Below, piece by piece: positions 1-12,800 of a DNA stretch of 64,000 bases (position 1 is the first letter of the stretch; each line of letters starts with the position of its first letter). The translations under genes and the position numbers were made by a program. The notes under the pieces were generated by a model. It had not been told where the DNA came from and ran no database searches. It was given only the letters and a program-made list of their open reading frames with translations. Source of the DNA: Zingiber officinale (lineage: Eukaryota > Streptophyta > Magnoliopsida > Zingiberales > Zingiberaceae); the NCBI RefSeq assembly GCF_018446385.1, contig NW_024589856.1, positions 1-64,000 of the forward strand. Reading direction: 5' to 3'.

Positions 1-632
1 TACTTCTATTACTCTTAGTACTTAGGTTTTACATATTGATCAACACAGATGAAATTTATTGTCTGCCGGCCAATCAATATGCTGAATAGTATTGAGACAC
101 AAAACCCCTTTGGCACTTCCTCTTCGTTGTCTTCTTCCATGTTAAAGAAGACACCTTCTAGGCATAGCTCTGGTGTCTTTATCGAGGTAGAACTTGTTGA
201 TGTTCAAACAAGCTTCAGCATTGAAGCAAAACAGGACGGCAGCACCTTGCAACACAGTAAGATTAGTCTGCTACTTCACATTCTGTAGTGACATGATGAG
301 TTTGCTACTGCATTCAAGGTGGTGACACATGGCTTGCAGAATCAAGAAATGAGTGTCGGGGTAGAACACATTAACACTAGTAGGTTTCTAGAGCACAAAC
401 ACTTGTCCTCACCTCTCCCGATCTCTTCTTTTCTTCTTCTAGGGCTCAAAACTTGTAAGTTTCTGTGGCTCGACAGGGATCCTTCCCCTCGGGTCCTTCC
501 CCTCCTTTTCCTTTTCCTTCTTGTTTGGCACAATACTTGACATACAGCCATGACTCTAGGTTTTATAAAACATACAGCACAATACTCTAGGGCTCTACTG
601 TTTCTCTTTTGCCCCTTCCTATTTGTTCTTGA

Positions 633-780
633 AGGGGAGCCTTGGCGCAACGATAAAGTTATTGTTTTGTGACAAAAAAGGTCACGGGTTCGAATCCTGG
701 AAATAGCCTCTTGCAAAAAGCTGCGTTCAATGGATCCTTCCCAGGACCCCACATGGCGGGAGCTTCGTGCACCAGGCTGC
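633..780 (+). mobile_element. Au-family SINE with target-site duplication
   Basis: A tRNA-like head has an A-box region (TGGCGCAACG) and a B box (GGTTCGAATCC). The Au-type body follows, with the AGCCTCTTGCAAAAA segment and the conserved end GGAGCTTCGTGCACC. Flanking 19-bp direct repeats at 614-632 and 781-799 (ccttcctatttgttcttga, two mismatches) are the target-site duplication. The copy has lost a little of the family middle region. It is a non-autonomous retroposon and not a working tRNA gene. Confidence 0.9.
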
Positions 781-2636
781 CCTTCCTATCCGTTCTTGAT
801 TACAACACTTGAAGATGTGGCTACAACACTGGCACAATCTTGTTCTAGTCAGTGACTCTTACACTGACATTGAAGGATACTTTAAACCTACTCAGTACTG
901 CATTGGCTTGAAGCCAACATTGACTTAGCAATATACATATTGATCAGTGACATTGCCAGGTTTTATATTTCCTACATGGCTACCATGCTGTTGATTAAAA
1001 TGATCACTAATCCATAGGCTTAAGCTGTTTGAAAAAATTGACCAATTTATCCTTCTACCTTCTTAACATCTGTTTGTGTCTTGTATTACAAAGTGTTCAT
1101 TTTCGTACAAGAATCCAAATTTTCTATTTGAAAATTTTCCTGAAACTTTCAAGGTGTTTTATTCTCACTTAGATTGTTGGTTTTCTCTGGTAGGATTTGA
1201 GATAAAATGCATAATTTTAAGTGCATAGGAACTAGAGTGTACGATTATTGGGCTCAAAATGAAAAACAGTCAAATTGGTTGGAAATATGAAATTCAATTT
1301 AAAAACAGACTTTTGAAGGAAAAAATTCTAGATGTTAGACCATAGTATGTTGTCATTCTGTAATATCTCTCACGTCCTAACAACTTACTTTATTGTCCAA
1401 GCATGATGTAACTAACTAGCACATGAATATAGGAAATTCACTTGTTTTAAATTTTTTAAAATAAACTGGTCCAATAAAATATCCTAGTATATGGAACTCC
1501 AGTTTAAACTTTATATATTTTTGTTTATATTTCTACCAAAATGTAATCTATTTTAGACTGTCTTAAGAGACTGAATTAATTTAAGCTAATAAAAGAAGCC
1601 CTCTCATTCTTCCAATCGTTCAATTAATAAAAATTCCGGTTCTCCAAATACTTTCTTCATTCTTTCATGAATGCTGATTGAACTTGTGATATCACCAGCT
1701 GATTGCATCATATATTAAGCCTATGAGATTGCTGGCTAGGACACACATTTACCTTGCACCATGTTAAGACTCATAATTTACTGTCTCAATCACATGACCT
1801 TGCTTCTGTCGTGTCACTTACATACAAGCAAATTAATAATAATTATGGAATTATTTTTTCCCCTAATATCTCAGATGTTGATAGAGCAAATTTAAGAAGT
1901 GAACTACAGTTAACATTATTATTTCAGCATTATGAGTGAAAACTTATTCAGGATTTGTTTTTGTAGCCTTCTGAGCTTTAGGCTGTATTTCCTCATGGAG
2001 GGAGAAAGGGGAGAAAGAAAAAGGAAGCTGAGAAACAAGATGGACATTTTGTCAGAAGGAAAGTTATGATTAGGGAAAATAAGTGAGAGGAGCACATTAT
2101 GTTTCCCTTAAAGTTGGTCATGGTATCATCACAACACGACCGTTTTGTCTACCTTTGTTGTTGCTATGACCTTTCCCACAAATTTGATCCACTTTTTGTT
2201 TTTCTCCTTGTTTCCATCCCTTCAAGAAGCACAAGAAAATATCTTTTCTCCTCTTTTTCTTCACTATGTATCTCTATCTCTCTTTTGCTCATTCTTTCTT
2301 TTCTTCTTTCATTATGTAAGAAAACACAACCTTAGTAATTATCTTTGGATGTTCTCTGATGTTTCTACTAATAGGAGAAGAAAGCATAACCATTAACGAT
2401 AAGGTCTTGTATTTAAATGATCAAATTAATTGATTTATTGCAGTTTTTGTATTTTGTCCTCCAAATAACAAATGGCTTTTATGTTCACGGAGTTGTGAAT
2501 CAACATTACATTAGACTCAAGAACAAAACTTTCCTCTATCTTCTTGTGCCTTTCAAAGTAAAGAATGGTACGGTAGTTAAAGTTTTATAGAAATTATCAG
2601 AGATGTAAAGATTAAAATGTGGAATTGGTTTCTAGT

Positions 2637-2795
2637 GTAGGACTTCAGCTTTTGTCTTGGATCCTGTGTTGACTGTGAGGACACAGAATACAAATGTTTA
2701 TGCAGCATTGAGGTGTTTTTAGAGTAGGACTTCAGCTTTTTTCTTGGATTCAGTGTTGACTGTGAGGACACAGAATACAAATGTTTATGCAGCAT
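2637..2795. repeat. 87-bp tandem duplication
   Basis: Two head-to-tail copies begin at 2637 and 2724 with GTAGGACTTCAGCTTTT and both run to a TTTATGCAGCAT end. They differ at a few positions. The unit has no coding character. Confidence 0.85.
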
Positions 2796-3352
2796 TAGGT
2801 GGGTTTTAATAGTTTTTCACTATTTTGGGTGACAAATGAAGACTTTGTCTGTTGCCGTTTGTTGTCTTTGAACCATAGACATTGGGAAAGGAAAGTGCAG
2901 TTGATCGATTTCTTATTGCAAGGACATATTGGTGTGTTGAATCAGGAAATGCAAGATGAGATATTTCGTAGATAGTAAACACATCATTATAAAACACCCA
3001 ATTCTTTTTGGGTTTGTCTTTTTTGAGGAAAAGAAAAATCCAAAACACCAAACCATGTAAGTTAATGTTTGTGTAAATGGACGTTGTAAATGTAGAGAGT
3101 CCACCAATGTTTTAAGAAGTTCAAATGAATAGGCAATTCACTGCTATATCCAGATTTTCAATGGGCCAGCTAATTATTAAGTACTAAACTAGGACAAGAA
3201 TACTGTTATAACTTGAATGCCAAATATGGGTATTTAGATATTTGTTTCTTGTTTTCACTTCCTCTCAGCTTTATCTTTTTACATCATATTGGTTTCTCTT
3301 TTTTCTGCTTGATTAACTTTAGCAGGGTCTTCTTGTTTTATCTTATAACTAG

Positions 3353-4707
3353 GTACCACTATAATGTAGCTGATGCTCGCTTGGCACAACATATAGACAG
3401 AGGAAATGAGGATGGTCTACTTATTAGTTCTGTTGCATCATGCTCTAATTTGTGGGCCCTTATTATGGATGCGGGAACTGGATTCACATCTCAAGTCTAT
3501 GAGTTGTCACCATTCTTCCTTCATAAGGTATGATATATTATATGATAACATTTTGTTGACAATGGAGACATCATAATCCATAATGTACTATAGGAATGGA
3601 TCATGGACCAATGGGAGAGAAACTACTACATCACCTCGCTTGCTGGAGCTACCAATGGGAGTTCACTTGTGGTGATGTCAAAGGGTATGTTTATTTTGTT
3701 TGTATATATATATTTACACTATTCATTTCTCTAAAATGGAAGACAAAGGCCCAGTTTTCTAAAGTTGTCAATCCTCATAATTTCTGAGTCATCTTTGGTG
3801 TTGCTCTCGTATTGTTTATTATTGATCTCTAACTGCACATATGACAATTCCTTAGGTACCCAATACACGCAGCAATCTTACAAAGTAAGTGAATCCTTCC
3901 CGTACAAATGGATAAGCAAGAAGTGGAAAGAAGGATTTCATGTCACATCAATGGCAACAGCTGGATCTCGTTGGGGTATTGTCATGTCACGCAATGCTGG
4001 TTTTAGCGATCAGGTCCGTCGAAGCTTTCCTTCTATTATTGCTGACACATAATATACCAAATGATGAAGTTACGTGTTTAAGTCGGAGCATATCTGGGTT
4101 ACTCAAACTTAATGGGTATTATTATACTAGTCCATCTTCTTACCCAAAGTATCCCAGAGAGAAACTCATAACCAAGGTGGCTTACTCTGATGGTATTAAC
4201 ATTAGAGCCTCAAATTTTGATGCATTGCCTTTTCAGGTTGTTGAATTGGACTTTTTGTATCCAAGTGAGGGTATTCACAGACGTTGGGACAACGGGTATC
4301 GCATTACTTCAATGGCCGCCACTTGGGACCAGTCTGCTCTTATGCTTAGTGTTCCTAGGCGAAAGCCTGTTGATGAAACCCAAGAGACCCTTCGAACATC
4401 TGCATTTCCAAGCGCCCATGTTAAGGTACATGTTTTTGCCCTGTGTATACAAACTCACCAATGGGGGATGCCTTGTGCTGCAATTGTTAGTCTTTTTCCC
4501 CCCATCAATCATAATTAAGAGAGACAGAAAAGTACTACCAAAAGTTTTTATCCATTTTATGATGCATACATACCATCTTCTTGCTAGATTGAACTAACTC
4601 ATTCATTATTGCCAAACATTGCTCACCATTCTTTTCTTGATTTACAGGATAAATGGGCTAAGAATTTATACCTTGCCTCAATTTGCTATGGGCGCACCGT
4701 GTCGTGA
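3353..4707 (+). CDS. Casein kinase 1-like protein (MUT9-like/EL1/PPK class), C-terminal part, 5' end outside window
   Basis: Five exons at 3353-3527, 3594-3684, 3856-4013, 4237-4425 and 4648-4707 splice in frame with GT-AG introns and end at TGA 4705-4707. The product of about 224 residues is the conserved non-catalytic C-terminus of plant nuclear CK1-like kinases (MUT9-like kinases, also called photoregulatory protein kinases or EL1/HD16). It contains YHYNVADARLAQHI, SSVASCSNLWALIMDAGTGF, QYTQQSYKVSESFP, ELDFLYPSEGIHRRWDNGY and a C-terminal LYLASICYGRTVS. Family members phosphorylate histones and light- or flowering-pathway proteins on Ser/Thr. The N-terminal kinase domain is not in the window, so activity cannot be judged. 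The first codon is split with an exon further left. The gene is convergent with SEC10. I see no frameshift or stop, so it looks functional. Confidence 0.95.
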
Positions 4708-6780
4708 TGTGGATTAACCAAAGTCCTAACTGTTTGTTTGACATCGATGTTCGGTAGGCTATTTTGATGTAGTGTAGTTCATCAATGTTTGAATCATAGT
4801 TAGTCTTGTATTTATTCGCATCTGTTTGTGAATCTGTATGAATGTATCCCTATCCACTCAAAGCACACTGGTTGCGGCATCACCTAGAAAGATAAATACA
4901 CCAAGCACTTTGGGTGACATGGATTCAACGAATTGTTTACACTGTTTTGAATCAATCAATGTTATACTTTAGTTTTATTAGTAAAACTTGATATGAATTA
5001 ATTCTTGGTTTCAAAAATAAAAAATAAAAAATAAAAAACTGAGTTCATAATCTTGTTGATAGCGCAACAAATTGTTATATTTTTCTTCTTTTCCTATCAC
5101 AAAAAGGCATGAATTGATGTTCAATTGCATAGATTTACGTTGACCTAAAAAAATCGATTACAATAATTGTAATTTTTTTTTTCATGCATATCCAATTTCT
5201 TTCTTGGATGGAAGATAAGTGGGAGACTTAATTTGTAAGGGACTTTCCAGAGTTCAGTGTGCGATGGGGCCTGTGTTTTGTGGTGATTTTTCCGGATCAA
5301 GTCATTGATGAATTATACTTGAATTGGCCTAGATGAGGTTGTGGTAGTGTGTTTTCCACAACCAAATTTGGCTAAGTGACTAGCTAGTGCAGATAGAGCT
5401 CTTCTTCTTGTCTTGAGAGTAACGGTGTAGCGATAGGATGTTTTTTTTCATTATCTATGGATTTAGTTTCAATATCCGTAAACTAACGGATGATTTTCTT
5501 TAATAGATAGTTGACTTAAAATTTTGATTGATGAGTTATCTGCTGTGAGTTTTTTTTTGATTTAGTCTAGTGACCGTGAGAAACTTCCATTGGATCGATC
5601 ACTCAATAAGAATAAATAAAAAACAAGACGAGAGTTCTTCCTCCTAACCAATGAGAAACATTGGTGATCTACTCTCTCCTTAAGTCCTAACCAATGAGAT
5701 AGCAAATAGGTTGGGTCAATTAAGACCTATCATCTTTACCCTACAAAAGATAGTTGAGTTGTGCTTTGGCCGAACCATAAAGAGGCTTGGATGAATCAAC
5801 ACATACTAGTGCCTGACCCATTTTAAAATTGACTAATATGACCATTTTGTAGTAAAAAAAAAATCAATTATCAGGGCGTTTTGATAAATTGTTTGTAAAC
5901 CATTTTGAAATTGACCAAAATGGCCATTATGCACAGTTAAAAGAATTTAAATTATGAGCATTTTGGTCAATTGTCTAAAATGATTTTAAAACTATCATAA
6001 AAGATTCCTTCGTCCATCATCCAAATATAGTAACATCTCTCTCATTTTTCACACGCAGAACTATCATACTTCCTAAACTTACTTGATGAACGAAATATAA
6101 AACTGAATTGTTTGTTCTAAATTAATCGAATGGTAAAATCTAGATAACGTGTATATATATAAAAAAAAATCTCTCATTTTCATAATCTCTCTATTTTTTC
6201 TAACGTCTCTTCAATCACAATATTCTTTTTTGCTTTTTAAAAAAACTATCTACAATTTCTTTGACTCACTTCAGCCATCAGTAGCTTCTGACCTGTACTC
6301 TTTTTACGAGTGTTAGCTATATAAATTTTAAAATGCATTATTATTAATCTCAAATAAATTAACGTCCAATATCTTTTTAGAATATGATGGCCTTAATTGG
6401 ACACAATAGAATTTGCATGGAATCAAAGACAATTAAAATTTATTACATAAAATACGCATATTATAAATTAAGAAGTATAAGAATCTACAAGAAAGAAATA
6501 ACAATGCCAAACTTCAAAAAAAGAGCATTTTTCTTGTAAAAATGCATTTGCAGATACCACAGTTTGAGTTACAAATCCAAAAGATGTGACATAATCTAGT
6601 GAATTGAGATGCTGGACAAACTTAAATTGTAATGAATAATATATTATTCTAGTACATATAAAAAAATTGCATGTAAATGCTCAGCCTCCCATGATTCAAA
6701 CTGCCACTCCACCTAATAGGCCCGCCGTTGCTAAATGATCGCAACTTGAAATAAACATGAAAAGTTGAAAGCATCGTAAA
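4708..6780. other. Intergenic region between two convergent genes
   Basis: This holds the 3' untranslated regions of the kinase gene (left) and SEC10 (right) plus AT-rich spacer. At about 5815-5995 there are several short direct and inverted copies of a CATTTTGAAATTGACCAAAATG-like word, perhaps a decayed small foldback element. No gene was recognised. Confidence 0.6.
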
Positions 6781-6856
6781 CTATGAATCTGACGTAAAGC
6801 TATGAAGCATAGATGAAATTTTAGCTGTCTTGAAGTCCTCGCGTAGTTGAATGAAC
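6781..6856 (-). CDS. SEC10: SEC10 exon 24 (last)
   Basis: Encodes [20 protein letters not shown] and TSDS, then TAG at 6781-6783. [12 protein letters not shown] is the conserved end of the protein. The last dozen residues are variable in the family. Confidence 0.95.
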
Positions 6857-9800
6857 CTACAAATTGAATAGATCATTAAGAGTTAATGCAAGATTAGCCA
6901 TGTAATTGTTGTTCTTGATGAACATGGTTAGGTTCTGTTAGAAATTTGTTAGGAATTTTTTTGAGAAAACACCTTAATGCATCTTTCCTGATGCTTGGAG
7001 GAGTACCCTCAAATAGGGAAGCAAGGCTTTCAGGTGCCACAATAAAGGCATTTGCCACTCTGCAAAAAAAAAAAAATCATCTTAGTTTGTCGTTCATACA
7101 TAGAAAGGACAGTGGATGAACAGGCACAAACTTACATGCTCAACTGCTCAAACTTTTCATCAATGGAAGGAGCATTGAAGCTGCGAACAAACTCCCCGTA
7201 CTCAGTAATGTCACGTTTTAACCGCAGTCCACCACTGCAATATGCATTCACAGTAAGCAATCAATTGGAGATACTAACCCTCCAAAAAGTATGAATAGCA
7301 GTAATATATATTTCAACAATCTCAGGTTGGATCTGACCAAGTCCTTCAATGTCCACTCGATTTTGTCAGGTTTGGGTGCTTTTATAATGGTTAGCCTTCA
7401 CCTAGGTCAGTCAGTGTGCACACTCACCCCTTTGCTAGTCTCTTTATATACAACTAAATAAGTAGATGCCATTCATTGTGAAAAATGCATTTGTTAGAAC
7501 TGAGAAATCTGACTGTTAGTATTCTCTTATAGTTACATATGCCAACTTCTTAGGGAAAATATCATCACTTACCTAGTCTGAACTGCTAGAATTATGACAG
7601 GAATTAGCAAGGGAAAGCATCATATGAGAAACATGCTGGAGCTACCCCAACAAAAAATTGAAAAACGAAAAGAAATACGTAAGGCTATGAGGGTTAAGTG
7701 TGCTTTACAAACAAGACCAACGTCCATACGGCAGCACTGTGAAAGTCACATGAGTGAAATCAAATGGAGATATGAACCTCAACAAGTAGGAATAATATCT
7801 AGATTTCAGATTTTCTGGTATTTCACCAATGACTCATTTATAATGATATACATAGTGCTAGATGGCTTCAGATTGGTGTATAAACAAAGTTAAGGCAATG
7901 TGGCAGCAATGTATAAGTTGGCAAAAATGTAGTATGTGATACATGCTGAGGACTGGTGTAAACCATGCATTATCAGTAGGAAAATTGGTATAGATGAATG
8001 CCCGACCATTTATCTTAGTTAAGTTTGTAAAGAAGTACAGTGGTTAATGTTTAGACAATATAAAAGCAGGTTTCCAGTTGAAATTTTACAGAACAATCAA
8101 GTAGTTGTAAGTAGTAATGCAACTAAAATGTTATTGAACAATAAAAATTGTTGGAAGTGTTGTACTTGGACAAAACTACTACAAATAGGATTGAGTGTTT
8201 ATATCTTTTAAACTGAAACATGGACATTATAGCCTTATAGGCACAGCAAATAAATGACATTTGAAACTTTTAACAAAGTAGTAAAAGCAAAGGCATGTGA
8301 TCTTTTTCTTTCAAAAGTTATAACTAAAAAAGTAGATCGGATTATTCACTTTAAAAGTTTACATTATTTAATTTGCACTACTGACACAACCCTGCATACC
8401 TATCTGACAGTACCTTCAACCTTTGTCCACACAACATCAGCACATAGGAAAAAGTAACTTTTCAATTGTTTTTGACTTAGTAAAAGTTAAGGTGCAAGGC
8501 AATTTTTCATTGAGAAGTTGCAAGCAAATGATATAGACCAGACAAAAGTATAATAACAGGATATCAATTCTAATGAATCCTAAGTGGTAAAGATTAGAAG
8601 TCTTAAAAACAAAGAATGGTCATGCTTATAATATTGTTTAATGTAAACGTGGAGGCATTGGTAGCTTAAGTTAACATAAGAAAGGAAATACTGAAATTTC
8701 AAGGTATTTATTTGGAATGATTTACAATACTTGGACCACTAGTGGCAGGAGTTAAGCGATTCATACAAGCTAAATCCTCTAATCAATAATTAGGCCAAAG
8801 AAACAACCTACATTTCATATTTGAAGTTATATTAAGATTAAAACATTTAGAAATGTGCATAGTTTTTTCTTATGTGTTCATTATAAACTATTTCATTTTT
8901 ATTCTTGACATCCAAATTAAGAGAGTTGAATAAAAATTCATGGGACAAGTTTATTTGATTTTATACTATCTAAAATATAAATATATATATATATATTTCA
9001 AAGATATAGAAAATAAGGTACTTCAAACTGGGAGCAAGCATGAAGAATTAAACAACATCAACAAATGATGAAGGGCGGGGCTCAGATTATCAGGGTGACA
9101 AACACATACATTTGCAACTATCAAACATGAGACTGATCCAATTTGGAATAATGGCAAATAAAGCAATTAAGGATCATGAAAAGAAGAGGAAGAGAAGGAA
9201 TAAGAAGAATAAGAGGAAAGAAAGGAGGAAGTAGCTAACCTTCTCAGCTACCAAAGAAATACAGCTCTCTTGATATAAGCCAAAAAAAAACTTATACCAC
9301 ATTCCACACTCAGTGCATGGCCAGTATCAGACAACTGCAGAGGAATATGCATGTTCCACTGTGATGACTGGTTTCAATTTGAATTACCCAGCGAAATAAA
9401 TGTGTTTCAACAATGCCATCCAATATGGAATGAGATTTGAATCCTTGTTAATAATACCTTCTGACTCTTAAAAAAGACAGGCAATGATATTCCAGAAGAT
9501 CACAAGTCAAAAATTTGTCGACTAATAGAAGTGCAATAAATTGCATAGAGAGCCTAGGAAGTATGAAAGGGAATAGTCTAAAATATGAAACCCAATAGTT
9601 TCAGGTACATTAGACAGCAGACAAACAGAATCACATAATGCAATTTGTTTGGAGGTGAAACTAAATCCTGGAAACACATCTGATACAGACTAAAACCAGA
9701 TGTGCATTAAATGTAACTACTAAGTTCTAGCATACATGACCAGAGTTGCATGAAAACTCATGAACTAGGATCAGGCATGCAATATAAATACGTCAAAGAA

Positions 9801-12800
9801 CTCGAATGGGGATCAAAGAAAAAACCTGATAGAACAATGTTGTGCTGGCAATATGAACATGCAAGATTAAAATCTTCAATGTAAGTAGAATGAACACAAT
9901 ATCGTAAAATATATAAATACCTCGAGCTCCAACTTATGAATAAAAATACTTGCTTCTTTCCAGTGGTAGAATTAATATAGACTACAAAATGTAGGGTTTA
10001 CTGACCACTGTCATGGGACAAATTAAGTAGTCTGATTTAGAAGACTATAAATAGGTTTACTGATCACTGTTCTGGAACAAAATAAGAAGGCAACAAATTA
10101 AGTGGTTTCTAAAAAAACTATTGGAAGATGTTGAACATAAAGCTGGATCGTCTGATTTTTAGCCTTAAATTGACTAAAAGGGCTAAAAAGACAAAAAAAA
10201 AATACTACTGAGTTTCAGTGTCTACCTGTACTTTTAACAACATTGCCTTATTAAGAGATCACATGTCAGCTATGATGTAAAGTCTCTGATATAATATGCA
10301 TACAAGTTGCTACGTGCCGATAGTTTTAACAGGATAATGTTAACTGGGAAATAATGCAACATTAAGAGGATAACATATAAGATACCTCAAGAAAGAGAAT
10401 TTCCTTATCCTCATATTTGAAATGTTTGGTAAAAATTAGAAGATTATCTTAGGGGCATTAATATTATATTTCAGAAGAAAAACAATAGCCTGGTGCACGA
10501 AGCATTCGCCAATGTGGGGTCTCGGAGAAGGGTCGGACCATATTAAGTGTATTATATGCAGCCTTACCTTGCATTGCAAGAGGGTATTCTGTGATTCGTG
10601 GCCACAAGATCATATGACAGTAACTTTACCATTGCGCCAAGCCTCCCTTTCTTAATATTTCAAAAAAGGATGACTTTATTTATTTACTCTATACTTGTTC
10701 TAAAAATAATAATTAGAACTTGCATGTGCTGAAAAGTAACTTGAATAAAGATAAGAGGTCCCTGTGGATAATGTAGTCAGAATTACCTTGGACTAAAAGT
10801 GAATTTCTGCCAATGGTTAACTAGGCCCTTGTGTAGGCGATTTCCCTGAAATGACAAGGCACCATCTAATAATTAACATCTGCTACTTCTAAGGCAACTT
10901 GTCAAGTTCCGAAAAGCATGGTTACAAATCTCGTGTTGTTATTATAAGAACAGGATGTACCATTCCAACAATATGTAAAGAACAATAAAAGGCAAAACGT
11001 GTGGTACGTTGATATTTTTACATGTGTATGCCAAAATGCAGTGACACAAAATAAAACAAAGAAAACTCCATGGGTTATAAAGAGCCTAATTCAGGTGATA
11101 CAAATAGAATATGAAATTGGCAGGACTAGTAATAATGATCAAAACATTGTACCTAAAATACATGAATAATAAGGAAAGCAAATTATCCAGACCAACTTGG
11201 GAAGAGATCACTTAATTATCTCAAAATGTAGACATATATAACTTACATGTTATTATGTTATAAATCAAGGGTTAATTACAAGCTAATAGTGATTACAAGA
11301 GTTAATTGGGGATTATTAACACGGAGTGAGATTGTTTAAGGCTGAACCAATCTGTTTTGAGGCTGATTTAATTAAATTTGGATCCAATTTGGGTTCAATT
11401 TTGTGTTAGATTGACCAATTGAGAATTATATTAGGTGGAGACTATTTTGGGTTTGCTTTAGGTTCAAATAGGGCTCAATTTGGGGGAGTTATGGCTGAAC
11501 CAATGTTAAACCAGTGCGAACCAGTTCAGTTTAGTCAAGTAGGTCAGGGTTTTGGGTGGATAACTTGAAACTCTCCTCGTTCAGCTCAATATAATCTCAT
11601 CCAGCAATCCAAAGTATATTGGGCAGTGGACACTAAAACTACAAAGATTGACCTATGCTTTCCTCATATGCAGTTATCTCCCATTTCTTCGCTCTTTATT
11701 CACTCAAGAACACCTCTTTTCATAAATAAAACTAATAAAAAAATCATCACAGAGAAATGTCTTTTCTTAATACAAATGCAAAGCTGATTCCTTAAAGTTC
11801 TTGCATCTTCCACTTTCAATGAATCGTGGCTTTTGTGTTTGTTCCTGCTTTGATTGTGATTAGTAAGGAAAGTGGAAAGCATGGTTCTTTCAAACTTAAG
11901 AAAAACCAATATCATCTAGTGAAGATCTTGTCGAATCTAAACTTAAGAAAGCATGGTTCTATTTTCAAGGAAGATTGTTGGATTTTCTTGATAAACCGTC
12001 TGGCGTGTGTTTTTTTGACTCTCTCAAGAAAGATTCAATATTGTAAAAACTGAGAAACTTCGAGGATTGTTGGATTTTCTTGATAAATTGGCGTGTACTC
12101 TTTGATTCTCTCAGGTATCCCCTCGCTCTATTTTTGTACCTCAAACATATTTTTTTTGATAACTCATGGATAATAGATTCCGGTATCACGGACCACATGA
12201 CTCCCAATTCTCAAATTTTCCACACTTAAAACCCTAGCTCTAGTAACAGAAAAATTATAGTAGTCAATGGATCTTTAGTTACTATTGTCAGTTTTGGAAA
12301 TGTTCACCTTACCCCTAGCCTTATCCTTAAAAACGTCCTCCATGTACCAAACCTGTCTACCAACCTTGTTTTCGTTCAAAAATAACTACTGAAATTCAGT
12401 GTCATGCTAATTTCCCCCTTATTGTGTTTTCCTAGATTAGGAGAATATAGTGGCCTTTACTACCTTGAATCCACAAAGAAAAATAATTTGCCTTTGTCCT
12501 TTCACGGTTCTTCCAATAAAGATAACATTTAGTTGTATCACAAACGTATTGGGCATCCCTCTTTTAGAATTTTAAAGGTCACGTTTCCTATTTTTTTCAA
12601 GAATTGGATGTTTCTGAATTCAGTGTGATGTTTGCGAATTGACAAAATATTCCCATTTACCCTTTCCTATTAGCAATAGAAGAAGTTCTACTCCCTTTCA
12701 TTTAATTCATAGTGGCATATGGGGTCCTTCCAATGTTCTAAAATTCAAAGGCGTTAGTCGGACGCTAGATCATCTCCTAGGCCGCCTAGGTAGGGACTAG

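Larger units (their letters stand above)
1..3352 (+). other. Probable intron of the casein kinase 1-like gene
   Basis: No kinase exon was recognised here. The next coding exon starts in mid-codon at 3353 after an AG acceptor, so the preceding exon lies to the left of the window, or was missed here if it is small. The stretch is AT-rich. It holds an Au SINE at 633-780 and an 87-bp tandem duplication at 2637-2795. The short open frames on both strands show no protein-family features. Confidence 0.6.
7235..10786 (-). other. SEC10: SEC10 intron 21
   Basis: A 3.55 kb AT-rich intron. It contains an (AT)n run at about 8980-8997, a purine-rich run at about 9175-9235 and an inverted Au SINE near its upstream end. 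No coding similarity was recognised in the remainder. Confidence 0.7.

Noticed and set aside
640..700. tRNA-like box A and box B
   Set aside because: They belong to an Au SINE with target duplication. There is no cloverleaf or tRNA 3' end.
342..752. 136-codon frame on the - strand
   Set aside because: It runs antisense through the SINE and has no family features.
1..3212. Search for upstream exons of the casein kinase gene
   Set aside because: No kinase motif or the linker preceding YHYNVADA was found, so the stretch is treated as intron.
7594..7893. 99-codon + strand frame in SEC10 intron 21
   Set aside because: No family features, AT-rich composition like the rest of the intron, and no splice context.
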